A stretch of 64,000 bases of DNA from Methanoculleus caldifontis (GCF_032842345.1 NZ_WBKO01000001.1:1364001-1428000), one strand, 5' to 3'. Shown: positions 24,809 to 34,241, counted from the stretch's first letter. Made by a program: numbers and translations. The notes: generated from the letters alone by a model not told the origin.

Positions 24809-26224
24809 TTACACCCCGGATGTATCGATACATTCGGATACTATTCGCCCGAGTTCCCGCGGGTCCGCCCTGCCGCGCGTCTCTTTCATCACCTGCCCCA
24901 CGATGAAGTTCAGGGCTCCCTTCTTGCCGGCCCGGTAATCTTCGACTGCCTGGGGGTTTGCGGCGACGACCTTCTCGACGATGCCGGAGAACTCGTCCCC
25001 CGCGGCCTTGCCGAGGCCCTCGCGCTTCACGATATCTGCAGGCTTCTCGCAGGGGCTGCCAGCCGCGCAGGCGTCGAGCATCTCCCGCAGCACCTGGACG
25101 CCGGCTTTATCGGTGATGGTGTCCGCCCTGAGGAGCGCGAGAAGCTCCATGAAGCGGTCGGCCGGGACGGCGGCGATGCTCATGTCGCGGTAGTTGAGCT
25201 CCCCAAGAAGGGTGTCGGCCACCCAGGTCGCGGCGAGGGCGGGGTCGACGTGAGCGACCTCCTCATAGAAGTCCGCGAGTTTCAGGTCGCCGGTCAGGGT
25301 CCGGGCGTGGTTGAGCGAGATGCCGTACTGCGCCGTGAACCGGTTCTTCCGTGCGACGGGCAGTTCGGGGAGATCGATCTCCGCGACCCATCCGGCGACC
25401 CTGAGCGGTCGGAGATCGGGCTCGGGGAAGTAGCGGTAGTCGTGCTCCTCCTCCTTGCCGCGGGCGGAGGTGGTGATCCCGCGCCCTTCCATGAAGTGCC
25501 GGGTCTCTCTCGTCACCTTCTGCCCGCGCCTGAGCAGGTTCTTCTGCCGGGTCACCTCGAAGGTGAGGGCCTTCTCGACGCCCTTGTAGGAGGAGATGTT
25601 CTTGACCTCGACCCGCTGTGAGCCCTCAAGCGAGATGTTCGCGTCCACGCGGAGAGAGCCCTCCCGGTCGCCGTCGAAGACGCCGAGGTACTCGAGGATC
25701 GTCCTGAGTTTGTTCAGGAACCGGCGGGCCTCCTGCGGGGACCGCATATCGGGCTCGGTGACGATCTCAAGGAGCGGGATGCCCGACCGGTTATAATCGA
25801 CGAGCGAGTACTTCGCGGCACCGGCGACGTGGACGAGCCTTCCGGGGTCCTCCTCGAGGTGTACCCGGGTGATCCGGACGATCTTCTCGTGCCCCTCGTC
25901 GTCCTCGATCTCGACGGTCCCTTCGACCGCGAGCGGTTTGTCGTACTGGGTGATCTGGTAGGCTTTCGGGAGGTCGGGGTAGAAGTAGTTCTTCCGGGCG
26001 AACTCCGACTCCTCCGGCACCTTCATATCGAGGGCTTTTGCGACGCGAAGTCCGTACTCGACCGCCTTTCTGTTCATGCGCGGCAGTGCTCCGGGGAGGC
26101 CGAGGCAGACGGGGCAGCAGTGGGTGTTGGGCTCGTCGTCGCGGTAGTCCGTCGAGCACCCGCAGAAGAGTTTCGTCGCCGTCGCGAGCTGGACGTGGAT
26201 CTCAAGTCCCACGATCGTCTTCAT
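24809..26224 (-). CDS. gatB: Asp/Glu-tRNA amidotransferase subunit B
   Basis: 471 residues with the GatB/GatE kinase-like core: [22 protein letters not shown] at the start contains the Cys pair of a zinc site that continues at [14 protein letters not shown], and [36 protein letters not shown] and the C-terminal YqeY-like tail domain follow. GatB activates Asp-tRNA-Asn or Glu-tRNA-Gln by phosphorylation and receives ammonia from GatA. The ATG overlaps the gatA stop as ATGA. The order gatC-gatA-gatB in one operon with an AsnB-like gene points to tRNA-dependent asparagine (and perhaps glutamine) formation. Confidence 0.95.
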   Translation of the reverse strand: MKTIVGLEIHVQLATATKLFCGCSTDYRDDEPNTHCCPVCLGLPGALPRMNRKAVEYGLRVAKALDMKVPEESEFARKNYFYPDLPKAYQITQYDKPLAVEGTVEIEDDEGHEKIVRITRVHLEEDPGRLVHVAGAAKYSLVDYNRSGIPLLEIVTEPDMRSPQEARRFLNKLRTILEYLGVFDGDREGSLRVDANISLEGSQRVEVKNISSYKGVEKALTFEVTRQKNLLRRGQKVTRETRHFMEGRGITTSARGKEEEHDYRYFPEPDLRPLRVAGWVAEIDLPELPVARKNRFTAQYGISLNHARTLTGDLKLADFYEEVAHVDPALAATWVADTLLGELNYRDMSIAAVPADRFMELLALLRADTITDKAGVQVLREMLDACAAGSPCEKPADIVKREGLGKAAGDEFSGIVEKVVAANPQAVEDYRAGKKGALNFIVGQVMKETRGRADPRELGRIVSECIDTSGV

Positions 26225-27522
26225 GCCTTCACCCCCTGTTCGTAGGCGTAGGCAGCATCGACGACACGCTCGTCCTCAAACTCTCTTCCCATCAACTGGA
26301 GGCCCACGGGGAGCCCGTCAACCCTGCCGCACGGGACGGATATCGCCGGGATCCCGGCGAGGTTCGCCGGTACCGTGAGGATGTCGGAGAGATACATCGA
26401 GAGCGGGTCGGTCTTCTCGCCGAGGCGGAAGGCGACCGTCGGCATCGTCGGGCCGGCGATGATATCGACCTCGCGGAAGGCCCGCTCGAAGTCCTGCCGG
26501 ATGTTCCGGCGGGCCACCTGGGCCTTCGCGTAGTACCTGCCGGCGTAACCGGCCGAGAGGGCGAAGGTGCCGAGCATGATCCGGCGCCGGACCTCAGGCC
26601 CGAACAACTCCAGCCGCAGGTCCTGGTATGCCTCGTGCCAGGACTTCCTGGTGTCGACAGCCGGGCCGTAGCGGACGCCGTCGAACCGGGCGAGGTTCGA
26701 GGAGGCTTCGCTCGTGCAGATGACGTAGTAGGCGGCAAGAGCGTAGCGCATGCCGGGGATGCTCACCGGGACCGTGGTGGCGCCGAGATCTTCGAGGACG
26801 CCGATGGCGTTTCGGACCGTCTCCGCGACGCGGGGGTCGACGCCTTCGCCGAAGTACTCCTCCGGCACCCCGACCCGCAGGCCTGCGATATCGGCAGAGG
26901 GCCGGTGGTCGTAGGGCTTATCAAGCATCGTCGAGTCGCGGGGGTCATACCGCGCGATCGCCGACATCAGCCTTGAAACATCCTCCACCGTCCGTGCCAT
27001 CGGCCCGATCTGCTCAAGAGAGTTTGCATACGCGATGAGTCCGTAGCGGGAGACCCGGCCGTAGGTGGGTTTGAGCCCCACGATCCCGCAGAACGCCGCC
27101 GGGCACCGGATGGAGCCGCCGGTATCGGTTCCGAGCGCCATCGGGACGAGGCCCGCGGCGACCGCGGCAGCGCTCCCGCCGGACGACCCGCCGGGGACCC
27201 TTGACGGGTCCGCCGGGTTCCTGGTAGGGCCGAACGCGCTTGTCTCGGTGGTGGTGCCCATGCCGAACTCGTCCATGTTGGTCTTGCCGACGATCGCGGC
27301 CCCCTCTTTCCTGAGGAGTTCGACGACATGGGCGTCGTAGGGCGGGATGTAACCCTCGAGGATACGGGACCCGCAGGTGGTCTGTATGCCCGCCGTTGAG
27401 ATGTTGTCCTTGACCGCGACGGCGACGCCGGCAAGCGCGCCGTCGGAGAACGGCGCTTCTCTGCAGGTGGTGATGAACGCGTTGCACCGGTCGTCCGGTG
27501 TGAAATCGAGGCTCCCTGCCAC
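26221..27522 (-). CDS. gatA: Asp/Glu-tRNA amidotransferase subunit A
   Basis: 433 residues of amidase-signature fold. The Ser-cisSer-Lys triad is present: Lys38 in AVAVKDN, cis-Ser113 in [10 protein letters not shown] and nucleophile Ser137 in GTDTGGSIR. It hydrolyses glutamine and channels ammonia to GatB. The start is GTG at 27522, immediately after the TGA of gatC, and the end overlaps gatB by four bases. At 433 residues it is somewhat shorter than many bacterial GatA proteins, mainly at the N-terminus, as is usual in archaeal relatives. Confidence 0.95.
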   Translation of the reverse strand: MAGSLDFTPDDRCNAFITTCREAPFSDGALAGVAVAVKDNISTAGIQTTCGSRILEGYIPPYDAHVVELLRKEGAAIVGKTNMDEFGMGTTTETSAFGPTRNPADPSRVPGGSSGGSAAAVAAGLVPMALGTDTGGSIRCPAAFCGIVGLKPTYGRVSRYGLIAYANSLEQIGPMARTVEDVSRLMSAIARYDPRDSTMLDKPYDHRPSADIAGLRVGVPEEYFGEGVDPRVAETVRNAIGVLEDLGATTVPVSIPGMRYALAAYYVICTSEASSNLARFDGVRYGPAVDTRKSWHEAYQDLRLELFGPEVRRRIMLGTFALSAGYAGRYYAKAQVARRNIRQDFERAFREVDIIAGPTMPTVAFRLGEKTDPLSMYLSDILTVPANLAGIPAISVPCGRVDGLPVGLQLMGREFEDERVVDAAYAYEQGVKA

Positions 27523-27792
27523 TCACATCACCCTCGGCGCCTTGATGAACCCGTCCTCGGTAGATCCCGCGTTTGCGAGAGCCTCCTCCTGCGAGAGGCA
27601 GGGGCGGGGCTCGTCCTCGCGGAAGACATTCGTGATCCCCGCCGCCGGGGCGCTTTCGCCCTCTACGGCGTCGAGGACGTCGAAGTAGTCGAGGATCGCG
27701 TTGAACTGGGTGGTGAACTCCGGCACCTCGTCTTTCGATATGCCGATATCCGCAAGCTCTGCTATATGCTCAATATCGCTCTCAGTTACCAT
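27523..27792 (-). CDS. gatC: Asp/Glu-tRNA amidotransferase subunit C
   Basis: 89 residues, normal for GatC, the small belt subunit that wraps GatA and GatB. The N-terminal IEHIAELADIGISKDEVPEFTTQFNAILDYFDVLD helix pair (about 7-41) and the extended C-terminus with DEPRPCLSQEEALANAG are typical. It overlaps the end of the AsnB-like gene by 11 bases and is followed directly by gatA, so all four are on one transcript. Confidence 0.92.
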   Translation of the reverse strand: MVTESDIEHIAELADIGISKDEVPEFTTQFNAILDYFDVLDAVEGESAPAAGITNVFREDEPRPCLSQEEALANAGSTEDGFIKAPRVM

Positions 27793-28780
27793 GTTCAGCC
27801 CTACTGATCTCCGTTAAGTACCCTTGTACCGACTTTTTATAACCGTTTTTACGAGAGAGGTGCTGTATTGTCCGCCATATTCCGCTCCCGTACTGCATTG
27901 CTTTCTTCTCCGCCCGTGCGATTTCGGCGGGAATATATTCCTGTGCAACCATCCGCAGGGGGTACTTCCGCACCCCGCCGCGCACTCTCTCGGCGGCCGG
28001 GATCGATCGCGCGGCGCGCACCACCCTGACGTCGAGATACGGCATCGAGAGGTACGTGCCGTGGAGCGCCGCCACCGCCTGGTCCCGCGTCCCCTGGCGG
28101 CCGAGGTCCGCAAAGTCCCGCTCGAGCTCCGCCGCGAGGTCCGGGGACGAGAGGTAGCGGGCGTAGCCGCCGAAGAGTTCGTCGGCTCCCTGCCCGGCGA
28201 GGATCCGGGTGTGCCCCTGCTCCCCCGCCCAGGCGGCGGCGAAGTACATGGTCGTCGCAATCGAGGCCTCGACCGGGTTCGTCGGGTCGGGGATGACCCG
28301 GACCACCTGTGTGAGGGCCTCGGCGATCTCCTCTTCGGTCGGGGAGACGATCGTGAGGTCAAGCCCCATCGTCCGGGCGGCCGCGGCGGCCCACCGGGCG
28401 TCGTGCGATCCCTCGATCCCCACCGTCACGCAGGGAAGGCGGGCGAGCGCGGCGACAAGGCCCGAGTCCACGCCACCGGAGAACGCCGTCACTCCCTCGT
28501 CGCTCCGGAGACCTACCGCGGTGACGATCGCCTCCTCAAGGCTGCAGGGGGCCGGGTCGGGAGCTATGCGAGCCACCTCCCGGCCGCTGCAAAAGACTGT
28601 TCCCGGCGGGACCGGACCGGGCATGATCCCGAAAGCGTCGCGGGCGATGCAGTCGTCATGGGCGAGCAGGAACTCCCCGCCGCACCGGGCGAGAGCCTGC
28701 GGCTCCTCGGAGAGCATCCGCTCCGCCTCGGCCGGCGAAAGCCGCACCCCATCACGTTCTATCCAGCCTCTCAGGTTCAT
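27782..28780 (-). CDS. AsnB-like ATP-pyrophosphatase domain protein lacking the glutaminase nucleophile
   Basis: 332 residues from ATG 28780; a TTG at 28798 would add six residues. The synthetase domain is clear: PPi-loop SGGVDS at 101-106, then ILAGQGADELFGGYARYL and MPYLDVRVV, as in class B asparagine synthetases, and KKAMQYGSGI near the C-terminus. A full AsnB (about 500-600 residues) begins with Met-Cys, the Cys being the glutaminase nucleophile. Here the N-terminus is MNLRGWIERDG and only about 90 residues precede the synthetase domain, so no glutamine hydrolysis is expected. It is the first gene of the operon with gatCAB, overlapping gatC by 11 bases. It could make asparagine from free ammonia or amidate or adenylate another substrate. 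Confidence 0.85.
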   Translation of the reverse strand: MNLRGWIERDGVRLSPAEAERMLSEEPQALARCGGEFLLAHDDCIARDAFGIMPGPVPPGTVFCSGREVARIAPDPAPCSLEEAIVTAVGLRSDEGVTAFSGGVDSGLVAALARLPCVTVGIEGSHDARWAAAAARTMGLDLTIVSPTEEEIAEALTQVVRVIPDPTNPVEASIATTMYFAAAWAGEQGHTRILAGQGADELFGGYARYLSSPDLAAELERDFADLGRQGTRDQAVAALHGTYLSMPYLDVRVVRAARSIPAAERVRGGVRKYPLRMVAQEYIPAEIARAEKKAMQYGSGIWRTIQHLSRKNGYKKSVQGYLTEISRAEHGN

Positions 28781-29176
28781 CTTGAGCGCGTCCTGCAATC
28801 CGGCGGGTTACTGCCATGGGACAGCCGGGTACTGCGGCCGCCCAAAAAACGGATCAGGTTCAGTGTTTGCATTTCTGAACTATAAATATACGTGCAGCGT
28901 CCGGCACGAAATGCGGGCTGATCGGACGCTTTTAGCCGGCTTTGCGCCCGCCCGGCGGGCGATAGCGGTCCCGGCGGGAAGCGGCGCCGCCGGCGGAGCG
29001 TGACACCGGTGAAGGATCCCGTGGACGTCTCCGGTGGGGGCGGGCAGCCGGTGAGACCATGAGCTCAGGTATTCAGCTCCGGTGCCGGATGTTCATTTCA
29101 ACTCCGCTACGTATCTTTGTTTCATGCTCTTTATTTGCAGGACGCAAATAGAGAGATAGACCGGTGAAACACCATC
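28781..29176. other. Divergent intergenic region, 396 bases
   Basis: It separates the leftward gat operon from the rightward membrane-protein operon. An AT-rich word ACTATAAATATA at 28878-28889 can serve as a TATA element in either direction, about 100 bases from the AsnB-like start. A second promoter (CTTTATTT) with an inverted repeat lies at 29127-29150 near the rightward gene. Nothing gene-like is seen between about 28895 and 29110. Confidence 0.6.
29132..29150. promoter_or_regulatory. Candidate operator of the membrane protein / winged-helix operon
   Basis: TATTTGC-AGGAC-GCAAATA is a perfect 7-base inverted repeat with a 5-base centre. It overlaps the TATA-like CTTTATTT (about 29128-29135) and lies before the expected RNA start near 29156. 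A dimeric regulator bound here would block initiation. The second gene of the operon encodes a winged-helix protein, an obvious candidate for autoregulation. Confidence 0.45.
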
Positions 29177-29827
29177 ATGCACGAATCAGCACTCTTCCGG
29201 TTCAGAAGCGAGATCCGGCACTTCTGCCTTGTCGCAGTCGCAAACCTCGTCTTTGCCGCACTTGCGATGGCGTTCGGTATCAGCGTGATCGTCGGGCAGG
29301 CGGTATCCATGTACGAGACCTTCTCCACCGCGCTATACGTGATCTATTCGCCGGTGATCCTGTTTGTTGCGCTTGTCGCCACCCTTCTGGGGCTCGGCTG
29401 GATCCTCACCGGTCTCAGGATCTTTGAAGGCGTCGAGGCGATCAAGGACGATCTGGACGGGGAAGGAGGAGAGATCCGGGACGAGGACCTCACCCGCCTC
29501 ATCGTGAGGATGCTCTCCCACTACCGCGACAACCGTGCAACCATCCACACCATGATCCTGGTCTGCACGCTTGGCGGCTGCTGTTTCTTTGCTCTCGGGA
29601 TCGTCGGCAGCCTTGAGTATCTCTCCGTCTCGACAGACGGTGTCGTCTTCACCCTGAACAGTTACCTGGTCATCCCCTTCATGCTCCTCACGCTCGGGGT
29701 TGCCCTCGTCAGCCTTGCCTCTTCGTACTACTTCTCCCGGTTTGCAAAGGTCTGGGACGAACGGATAGACGAGATCGAAGCGTCCGAGGCTCTCCTGAAC
29801 GAGACGCTGGAGCGGGGTCGGGGATGA
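29177..29827 (+). CDS. Four-helix integral membrane protein, unknown
   Basis: 216 residues. Four hydrophobic segments are visible at about 17-42, 52-80, 122-147 and 156-186, with a charged cytoplasmic-type loop between the second and third (GVEAIKDDLDGEGGEIRDEDLTRLIVRMLSHYRDN). The C-terminal 30 residues are acidic and helical (WDERIDEIEASEALLNETLERG). No transport or catalytic motif is recognised. The stop overlaps the ATG of the winged-helix gene (ATGA), so the two proteins are probably made together, and a membrane sensor with a small DNA-binding partner is a reasonable guess. A 19-bp inverted repeat sits in the promoter. Confidence 0.8.
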   Translation: MHESALFRFRSEIRHFCLVAVANLVFAALAMAFGISVIVGQAVSMYETFSTALYVIYSPVILFVALVATLLGLGWILTGLRIFEGVEAIKDDLDGEGGEIRDEDLTRLIVRMLSHYRDNRATIHTMILVCTLGGCCFFALGIVGSLEYLSVSTDGVVFTLNSYLVIPFMLLTLGVALVSLASSYYFSRFAKVWDERIDEIEASEALLNETLERGRG

Positions 29828-30099
29828 GCGGACGCAGGACGGCATTTGAGATCTACTGGGAGATCCTGGTCTTCTGCAGGACGCCGCAGTCGTTTACCGG
29901 CATCATCAACCGGTGTGACCTGAACTCAAAGACCGGCCAGGAGTACATCGGGTTTCTCGTGGAAAAAGGGTATCTCGTCGGAGTGGCCGAGGGGGATAAG
30001 ACCCGGTACGTCTCCACCGAGAAGGCCGGGGAGTATATCGCGCTCTTCGGCTCGCTGTACCGGAAACTCTTCGATACCGCTCCCCGGTTTAAACTATGA
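29824..30099 (+). CDS. Small winged helix-turn-helix protein
   Basis: 91 residues, essentially a single winged-helix domain of the archaeal HTH_45 type: EIYWEILVFCRT (helix 1), SFTGIINRCDLNSKTGQEYIGFLVEKGYL (helix-turn-helix with the recognition helix) and VAEGDKTRYVSTEKAGEYIALF (wing and last helix). No ligand domain is present. It is coupled to the upstream membrane protein by a four-base overlap. The palindrome in the shared promoter may be its operator. Probable transcription regulator of its own operon; other targets are unknown. Confidence 0.82.
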   Translation: MSGRRTAFEIYWEILVFCRTPQSFTGIINRCDLNSKTGQEYIGFLVEKGYLVGVAEGDKTRYVSTEKAGEYIALFGSLYRKLFDTAPRFKL

Positions 30100-30144
30100 G
30101 GGTCGCCGGGCGGGACGCGGCGGCGTATCCCGCCCGGAACCTGT

Positions 30145-31485
30145 TTATGGGCAGAACGGCCTGAGTTTCTCGATCAGGCGCTCCACCTGCAGGACCGCCG
30201 TTCCGATGTAGGCGTCAGGGTCGAGGAGGGCTTCGAGTTCCTCGCGGGTGACGAACGCCGTGACCTCCGGTCGCTCGCCGAGCACCTCGGCAAGGTTCCG
30301 GTCCTCGGCGAGGGCCTGCATGCTCGTCGTCCGCATCACTTCGTGGGCTTCCTGCCGGTTCATGCCCCGCTTCGTCAGTTCGATCATCACCGACTCGGCG
30401 AGGTTCACCCCGCGGAGGAGCATCAGGTTCTTCCGGATATTCTCCTGGTTGAACTCGAGCCCCTCCATCACGCCGATCATCACCTTCAGGATGTGGTCGG
30501 CGAGGACCGAGGCCTCGGGGAAGAGCACCCGCTCGGGCGAGGAGTTCGTCAGGTCGCGCTCGTCCCAGAGGACGTTGTTCTGCAGCGCCGGTTCGACCGC
30601 GGACCGGACGATCCGGGCAAGCCCGCAGACCTGCTCGCTCTTGATCGGGTTCCTCTTGTGGGGCATCGTGCTCGAGCCGACCTGCTTCTTCCCGAACGCC
30701 TCCGCGAGCTCCCCGATCTCGGAGCGCTGCATCAGCCGGAGTTCGAGCCCGATCTTGTCGAGCGTGGTCGCGACGTTTGCAAGGAACATGAAGTACTCCG
30801 CGTAGCGGTCCCGCGATATGATCTGGTTCGAGACGTCCACCGGCCGGATCCCGAGGAACTCCATCATCGTCTCCTGGATAGCGATCCCTGCTTCGCCGAG
30901 GGCTGCCTGGGTGCCTACGGCACCGGTAAGCTGCCCGACGACGACCCGCGGGCGCATCTGGCGGAGCCGCTCGATGTGCCGGGAGACCTCGCTTGCCCAG
31001 ATCGCGAACCGCAGCCCGTAGGTGGTGGGCACACCGATCTGCCCGTGGGTGCGGCCGGCGCAGACGAGGGTCTTCGTCTCGGCGCTCCGGGCGAGAAGGA
31101 CACAGAGGAGCCTGCCCAGTTTCTCCTCGATGAGCGCGAGGCTCTCGCGGACCTGCAGGGCGGTCGCCGTATCCAGGATGTCGTTCGAGGTCGCCCCGTA
31201 GTGGATCCACCGCCCCGAGTCGCCGCAGACCTCGGTGACGGCCTTGACGACCGCCATCATGTCGTGGTTGATCTCGGCCTCGATCTCCTTTGCCCGCTCT
31301 AGGCGGGCCTCCGGCGCGCAGGATGCGATCGTCTCCGCGTCCTCGCGGGGGATCATCCCGTGCACCGCCTCGGCCCGGGCCAGCGCCACTTCGGCCGTGA
31401 CGATCGCCCGGAACCGGTTCTCTTCGCTCCAGACGGCGCGCATCTCCGGTGTGCCGTACCGGTAGTCGATGGGATGGATTGCCAT
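30145..31485 (-). CDS. purB: Adenylosuccinate lyase
   Basis: 446 residues from ATG 31485, preceded by CAGGTA. The fumarase/aspartase-superfamily signature GSSTMPHKRNP is present, with TSNDILDTATALQ (here ATSNDILDT) and AGRTHGQIGVPTTYG for the other two active-site blocks. MAIHPIDYRYGTPEMRAVWS is the normal PurB N-terminus. The frame remains open for another 116 codons upstream, but that part is not protein-like. The enzyme removes fumarate from SAICAR and from adenylosuccinate in purine synthesis. A TTTTTTAA promoter element lies about 27 bases before the start. Confidence 0.95.
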   Translation of the reverse strand: MAIHPIDYRYGTPEMRAVWSEENRFRAIVTAEVALARAEAVHGMIPREDAETIASCAPEARLERAKEIEAEINHDMMAVVKAVTEVCGDSGRWIHYGATSNDILDTATALQVRESLALIEEKLGRLLCVLLARSAETKTLVCAGRTHGQIGVPTTYGLRFAIWASEVSRHIERLRQMRPRVVVGQLTGAVGTQAALGEAGIAIQETMMEFLGIRPVDVSNQIISRDRYAEYFMFLANVATTLDKIGLELRLMQRSEIGELAEAFGKKQVGSSTMPHKRNPIKSEQVCGLARIVRSAVEPALQNNVLWDERDLTNSSPERVLFPEASVLADHILKVMIGVMEGLEFNQENIRKNLMLLRGVNLAESVMIELTKRGMNRQEAHEVMRTTSMQALAEDRNLAEVLGERPEVTAFVTREELEALLDPDAYIGTAVLQVERLIEKLRPFCP

Positions 31486-31699
31486 AGTCGGTACCTGTTT
31501 GCCCTGCCGCGTTAAAAAAGAGGCGTGGCCTGCGGGAGGGTCCCTGCGAGGCGACGCTATTGTCGCCGGGTCCGGCGGTGCCGCGCTTGAACCGTCCTCC
31601 TCCGGTCGCTTAGGGGATCTTTCACCCGGTCGTCGGGCCGCATCGAGGATGGCGGGATATCCGGTCAGAGTGGCGTCGAAGAGCGTATACGCGAGGAGA

Positions 31700-32734
31700 T
31701 CACCCGCTCTTGAAGGTGCCGTCGTGGTATCCGCCATCACTGTCGGGCCGGTCATGCACCTTGATCGGCCCGCCCTCATAAACAATGATATTCTCGGTGG
31801 CGATGATGATATCGTCGGCCGCTTCGATCGCAACCAGGAGTTTGCGGGAGAGTTCGTCTTTTACGGCCCGCTTCCTCCGGACTTCGGACACGTACCTGAT
31901 ATTGAAGGTGATCCAATTGTCGGTGAGGGTCAGGTAGATGGAGGGCTCCACGTCCCTCTTCGGCAGGTAGTAACGCTCGCCGATCCTCTCGATCTCCCAC
32001 TCGGCCTGTCTGACTGTCACCGCAGTCTCCCGGCGAACGATATCGAGGAAGAGAGAGACGGCCCGCTGCCAGTCCGACCCGTAGGTGATGGGGATGGAGA
32101 TCTCGTCCCAGACAAAGGTATGGTCCATCGTGTAGTTGAAGACTCGCGACGATAGTATCTCCCCGTTCGGGACGATGGCGATCCTGCCTGTCGCCTGGTC
32201 TCCTTTCACGTCGCGGGCGTGAATCTCGAGGAGCCTTGTCGTGAGAATCCCGATATCGATCACGTCGCCCATGGTCTCGCTGATCTCGATGCGATCCCCG
32301 ATCTGGTAGGTGCGGGAGAGGATTATCAGGATCCCGCCGACGAAGTTTTTGAAGAGGTCCTGGAGCGCGATGGCGACCCCAGCGCCGACAATTCCATAGG
32401 CGACGAAGATGTAGTTGGTATCGATCCAGACACGGAGGAGAATGACCCCGACAACGACGATCTTCAGGAACGATACCGTTCTCCTGAACGAATAGCGCTC
32501 CCGCTCGTCCCGGATGCGTCGGATAGTGAGGGACTCGAGGATGAGGAAGAGGAGGTAGACGAGGCTGATCGTGAGGGACGTATAAAAGATGCGCTCGAGG
32601 TAGATGTCCGGGTAGGCAAGCGCCATGAGCAAGAATATGACTGTGGCGGTGGCGGAGCTCACGATGACGGCGACAGTCCTCAGCGTCGCGCGCTTCTCTT
32701 CCTGCTCCTCCGGGGGCTGTCGGTTCACCTGCAT
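31700..32734 (-). CDS. Small-conductance mechanosensitive channel (MscS family)
   Basis: 344 residues from ATG 32734 (MQVNRQPP), with GTGGAG just before it; ATG 32743 is an alternative. Three to four transmembrane helices occupy about 20-145. The pore helix and beta-domain entry read VAYGIVGAGVAIALQDLFKNFVGGILIILSRTYQIGDRIEI, matching the MscS TM3 glycine/alanine face and middle beta domain. A cytoplasmic alpha/beta domain follows to the end. Such channels open under membrane tension to release osmolytes. The gene lies between corA and purB on the same strand, separated by clear gaps. Confidence 0.88.
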   Translation of the reverse strand: MQVNRQPPEEQEEKRATLRTVAVIVSSATATVIFLLMALAYPDIYLERIFYTSLTISLVYLLFLILESLTIRRIRDERERYSFRRTVSFLKIVVVGVILLRVWIDTNYIFVAYGIVGAGVAIALQDLFKNFVGGILIILSRTYQIGDRIEISETMGDVIDIGILTTRLLEIHARDVKGDQATGRIAIVPNGEILSSRVFNYTMDHTFVWDEISIPITYGSDWQRAVSLFLDIVRRETAVTVRQAEWEIERIGERYYLPKRDVEPSIYLTLTDNWITFNIRYVSEVRRKRAVKDELSRKLLVAIEAADDIIIATENIIVYEGGPIKVHDRPDSDGGYHDGTFKSG

Positions 32735-32872
32735 GCTCCACATCCTGCCGCCGGTGGTCCATGTGGCCCGCTTCTGCCTGCGGCAAGGTTGCGCGGGTCT
32801 CGACGCGGAGCGATATAATGGTATCCCGGTCACAGGCGGAGGCCGATGCCGGCGCTCTATCGCTCTTCTCGA

Positions 32873-33931
32873 TCAGATCCACCCCTTCTTCTTGAAATAG
32901 AGGAGCATCGTCCCCGCGACGGCAACCATCGAGGCGATCGCTGCCGGGTAGCCCCAGGGGTGCCTGAGTTCCGGCATGTATGCAAAGTTCATGCCATAGA
33001 CCCCGGCGATGAAGGTGAGCGGGATGAAGATGGTGGCGATGATCGTGAGGATCTTCATGATCTCGTTCATCCTGCTGCTCTGGCTTGAGAGATAGACGTC
33101 GAGGGTTCCCGACATCGTTTCGCGGTAGGTCTCTACGGTCTCGGCGACCTCGATGGTGTGGTCGTAGACGTCACGGAGGTAGACGAGCGTCGGCTCCCGG
33201 ACCAGGGACGACTCGCCCCGCTCCAGTTCCGCCACCACGTCGCGGAGCGGCCAGACCGACCGGCGGAGGGCGATCAGGGATCGTTTCAGGACATAGATCG
33301 CCTGCAGGGTTTCCTGGTCGGGGTCTGCGACAACCTCCTCCTCGACCGCCTCGATGCGTTCCCCGAACACCTCGATCACGGCGAAATAACCGTCGACGAT
33401 CGCATCCAGCAGGGCGTAGAAGAGGTAGTCCGCCCCCTCGCTCCGGAGCCGCCCGGCCCCGGCACGCAGACGCTCTCTGATGCGCTCGAAGGCGTCGCCC
33501 GGCTCTTCCTGGAAGGATATGACGTAGCCCTTCCCGAGCACAAGGCTGACCTGTTCGCTCCGGAACCCCCCGATGCCGTCGGCCGAGAGCATCCTGACCG
33601 CGAGGTAGAGGTAGTCGCCGTAATCCTCGATCTTTGGTCGCTGGTGGTTGTTCGAGATATCTTCGAGCGTCAGGGGATGGATCCCGACGATGTCCCCGAT
33701 CGACCGGATGACCCCGGCATCGTGGATGCCGTCGACGGCGATCCAGGTGACTGCCGGGGGGAGAGCGGGAGCCGGGATCTCCCCACGCCGGGTAACGCTT
33801 CGCTCCCGGAGGTGCGAGGTGTCGTATTCGAGGATCGTGACGGTGACCGGCCGTAGACCGGGAGTGCCGGGATGAATCAGCCTCGCCGGGTCGGCATCCC
33901 GCCCCGCCGTCTGGTCGTCGCGCCGGCTCAT
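32873..33931 (-). CDS. corA: CorA-family magnesium/divalent cation transporter
   Basis: 352 residues. A long cytoplasmic N-terminal funnel domain (about 1-285) includes HPLTLEDISNNHQRPKIEDYGDYL. Two C-terminal transmembrane helices follow, the first ending in the invariant GMN signature within AGVYGMNF, and the second near WGYPAAIASMVAVAGTMLLYF. The protein ends KKKGWI, the usual basic tail. This family forms pentameric channels for Mg2+ and sometimes Co2+ or Zn2+. Confidence 0.93.
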   Translation of the reverse strand: MSRRDDQTAGRDADPARLIHPGTPGLRPVTVTILEYDTSHLRERSVTRRGEIPAPALPPAVTWIAVDGIHDAGVIRSIGDIVGIHPLTLEDISNNHQRPKIEDYGDYLYLAVRMLSADGIGGFRSEQVSLVLGKGYVISFQEEPGDAFERIRERLRAGAGRLRSEGADYLFYALLDAIVDGYFAVIEVFGERIEAVEEEVVADPDQETLQAIYVLKRSLIALRRSVWPLRDVVAELERGESSLVREPTLVYLRDVYDHTIEVAETVETYRETMSGTLDVYLSSQSSRMNEIMKILTIIATIFIPLTFIAGVYGMNFAYMPELRHPWGYPAAIASMVAVAGTMLLYFKKKGWI

Positions 33932-33992
33932 CGGGGATCAGGTACGGGTCGGTTCGAAAGAAGTTGCCAAAAATGCGGGGGGTGGTGCAGGT

Positions 33993-34241
33993 TCACCGCG
34001 CTGCTACCTCATCCTCTCTCTTCGCCTTTGCTGCGGCGCGGCCGATCAGGATCACCGCGATCACCGCGACGATTGTCACGACGATAGCGTACACAAACAT
34101 TGCAACGAGCGTACTCTGATCACCGAAGAGGAGCGCGAAGAGTTCCTGGATGGCCCCGTTCCATGCGAGAGCGGCGACCAGGCCGAATGCGGCTGTGATG
34201 AGGGCTGCAATCTTTTCAATGACCTCGGTCTTGAAGGACAT
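33993..34241 (-). CDS. Small two-helix membrane protein (DUF5654-like)
   Basis: 82 residues. Two hydrophobic helices (about 9-30 with AALITAAFGLVAALAWNGAI, and about 43-67 with LVAMFVYAIVVTIVAVIAVILIG) are linked by a short loop and followed by a basic/acidic tail AAAKAKREDEV. The length and the FKTEVIEKIAALITAAFGLVAALAWN opening match what I know as DUF5654, a small archaeal membrane protein family of unknown role. The family name is from memory. It appears to be a single gene, with a short oligo-T on the minus strand (33968-33972) after the stop. Confidence 0.78.
   Translation of the reverse strand: MSFKTEVIEKIAALITAAFGLVAALAWNGAIQELFALLFGDQSTLVAMFVYAIVVTIVAVIAVILIGRAAAKAKREDEVAAR

Noticed and set aside
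23705-25621. A 638-codon open frame on the plus strand across topA and gatB
   Set aside because: It is antisense to two clearly identified enzymes and spans the junction between them, so it is a GC-driven shadow.
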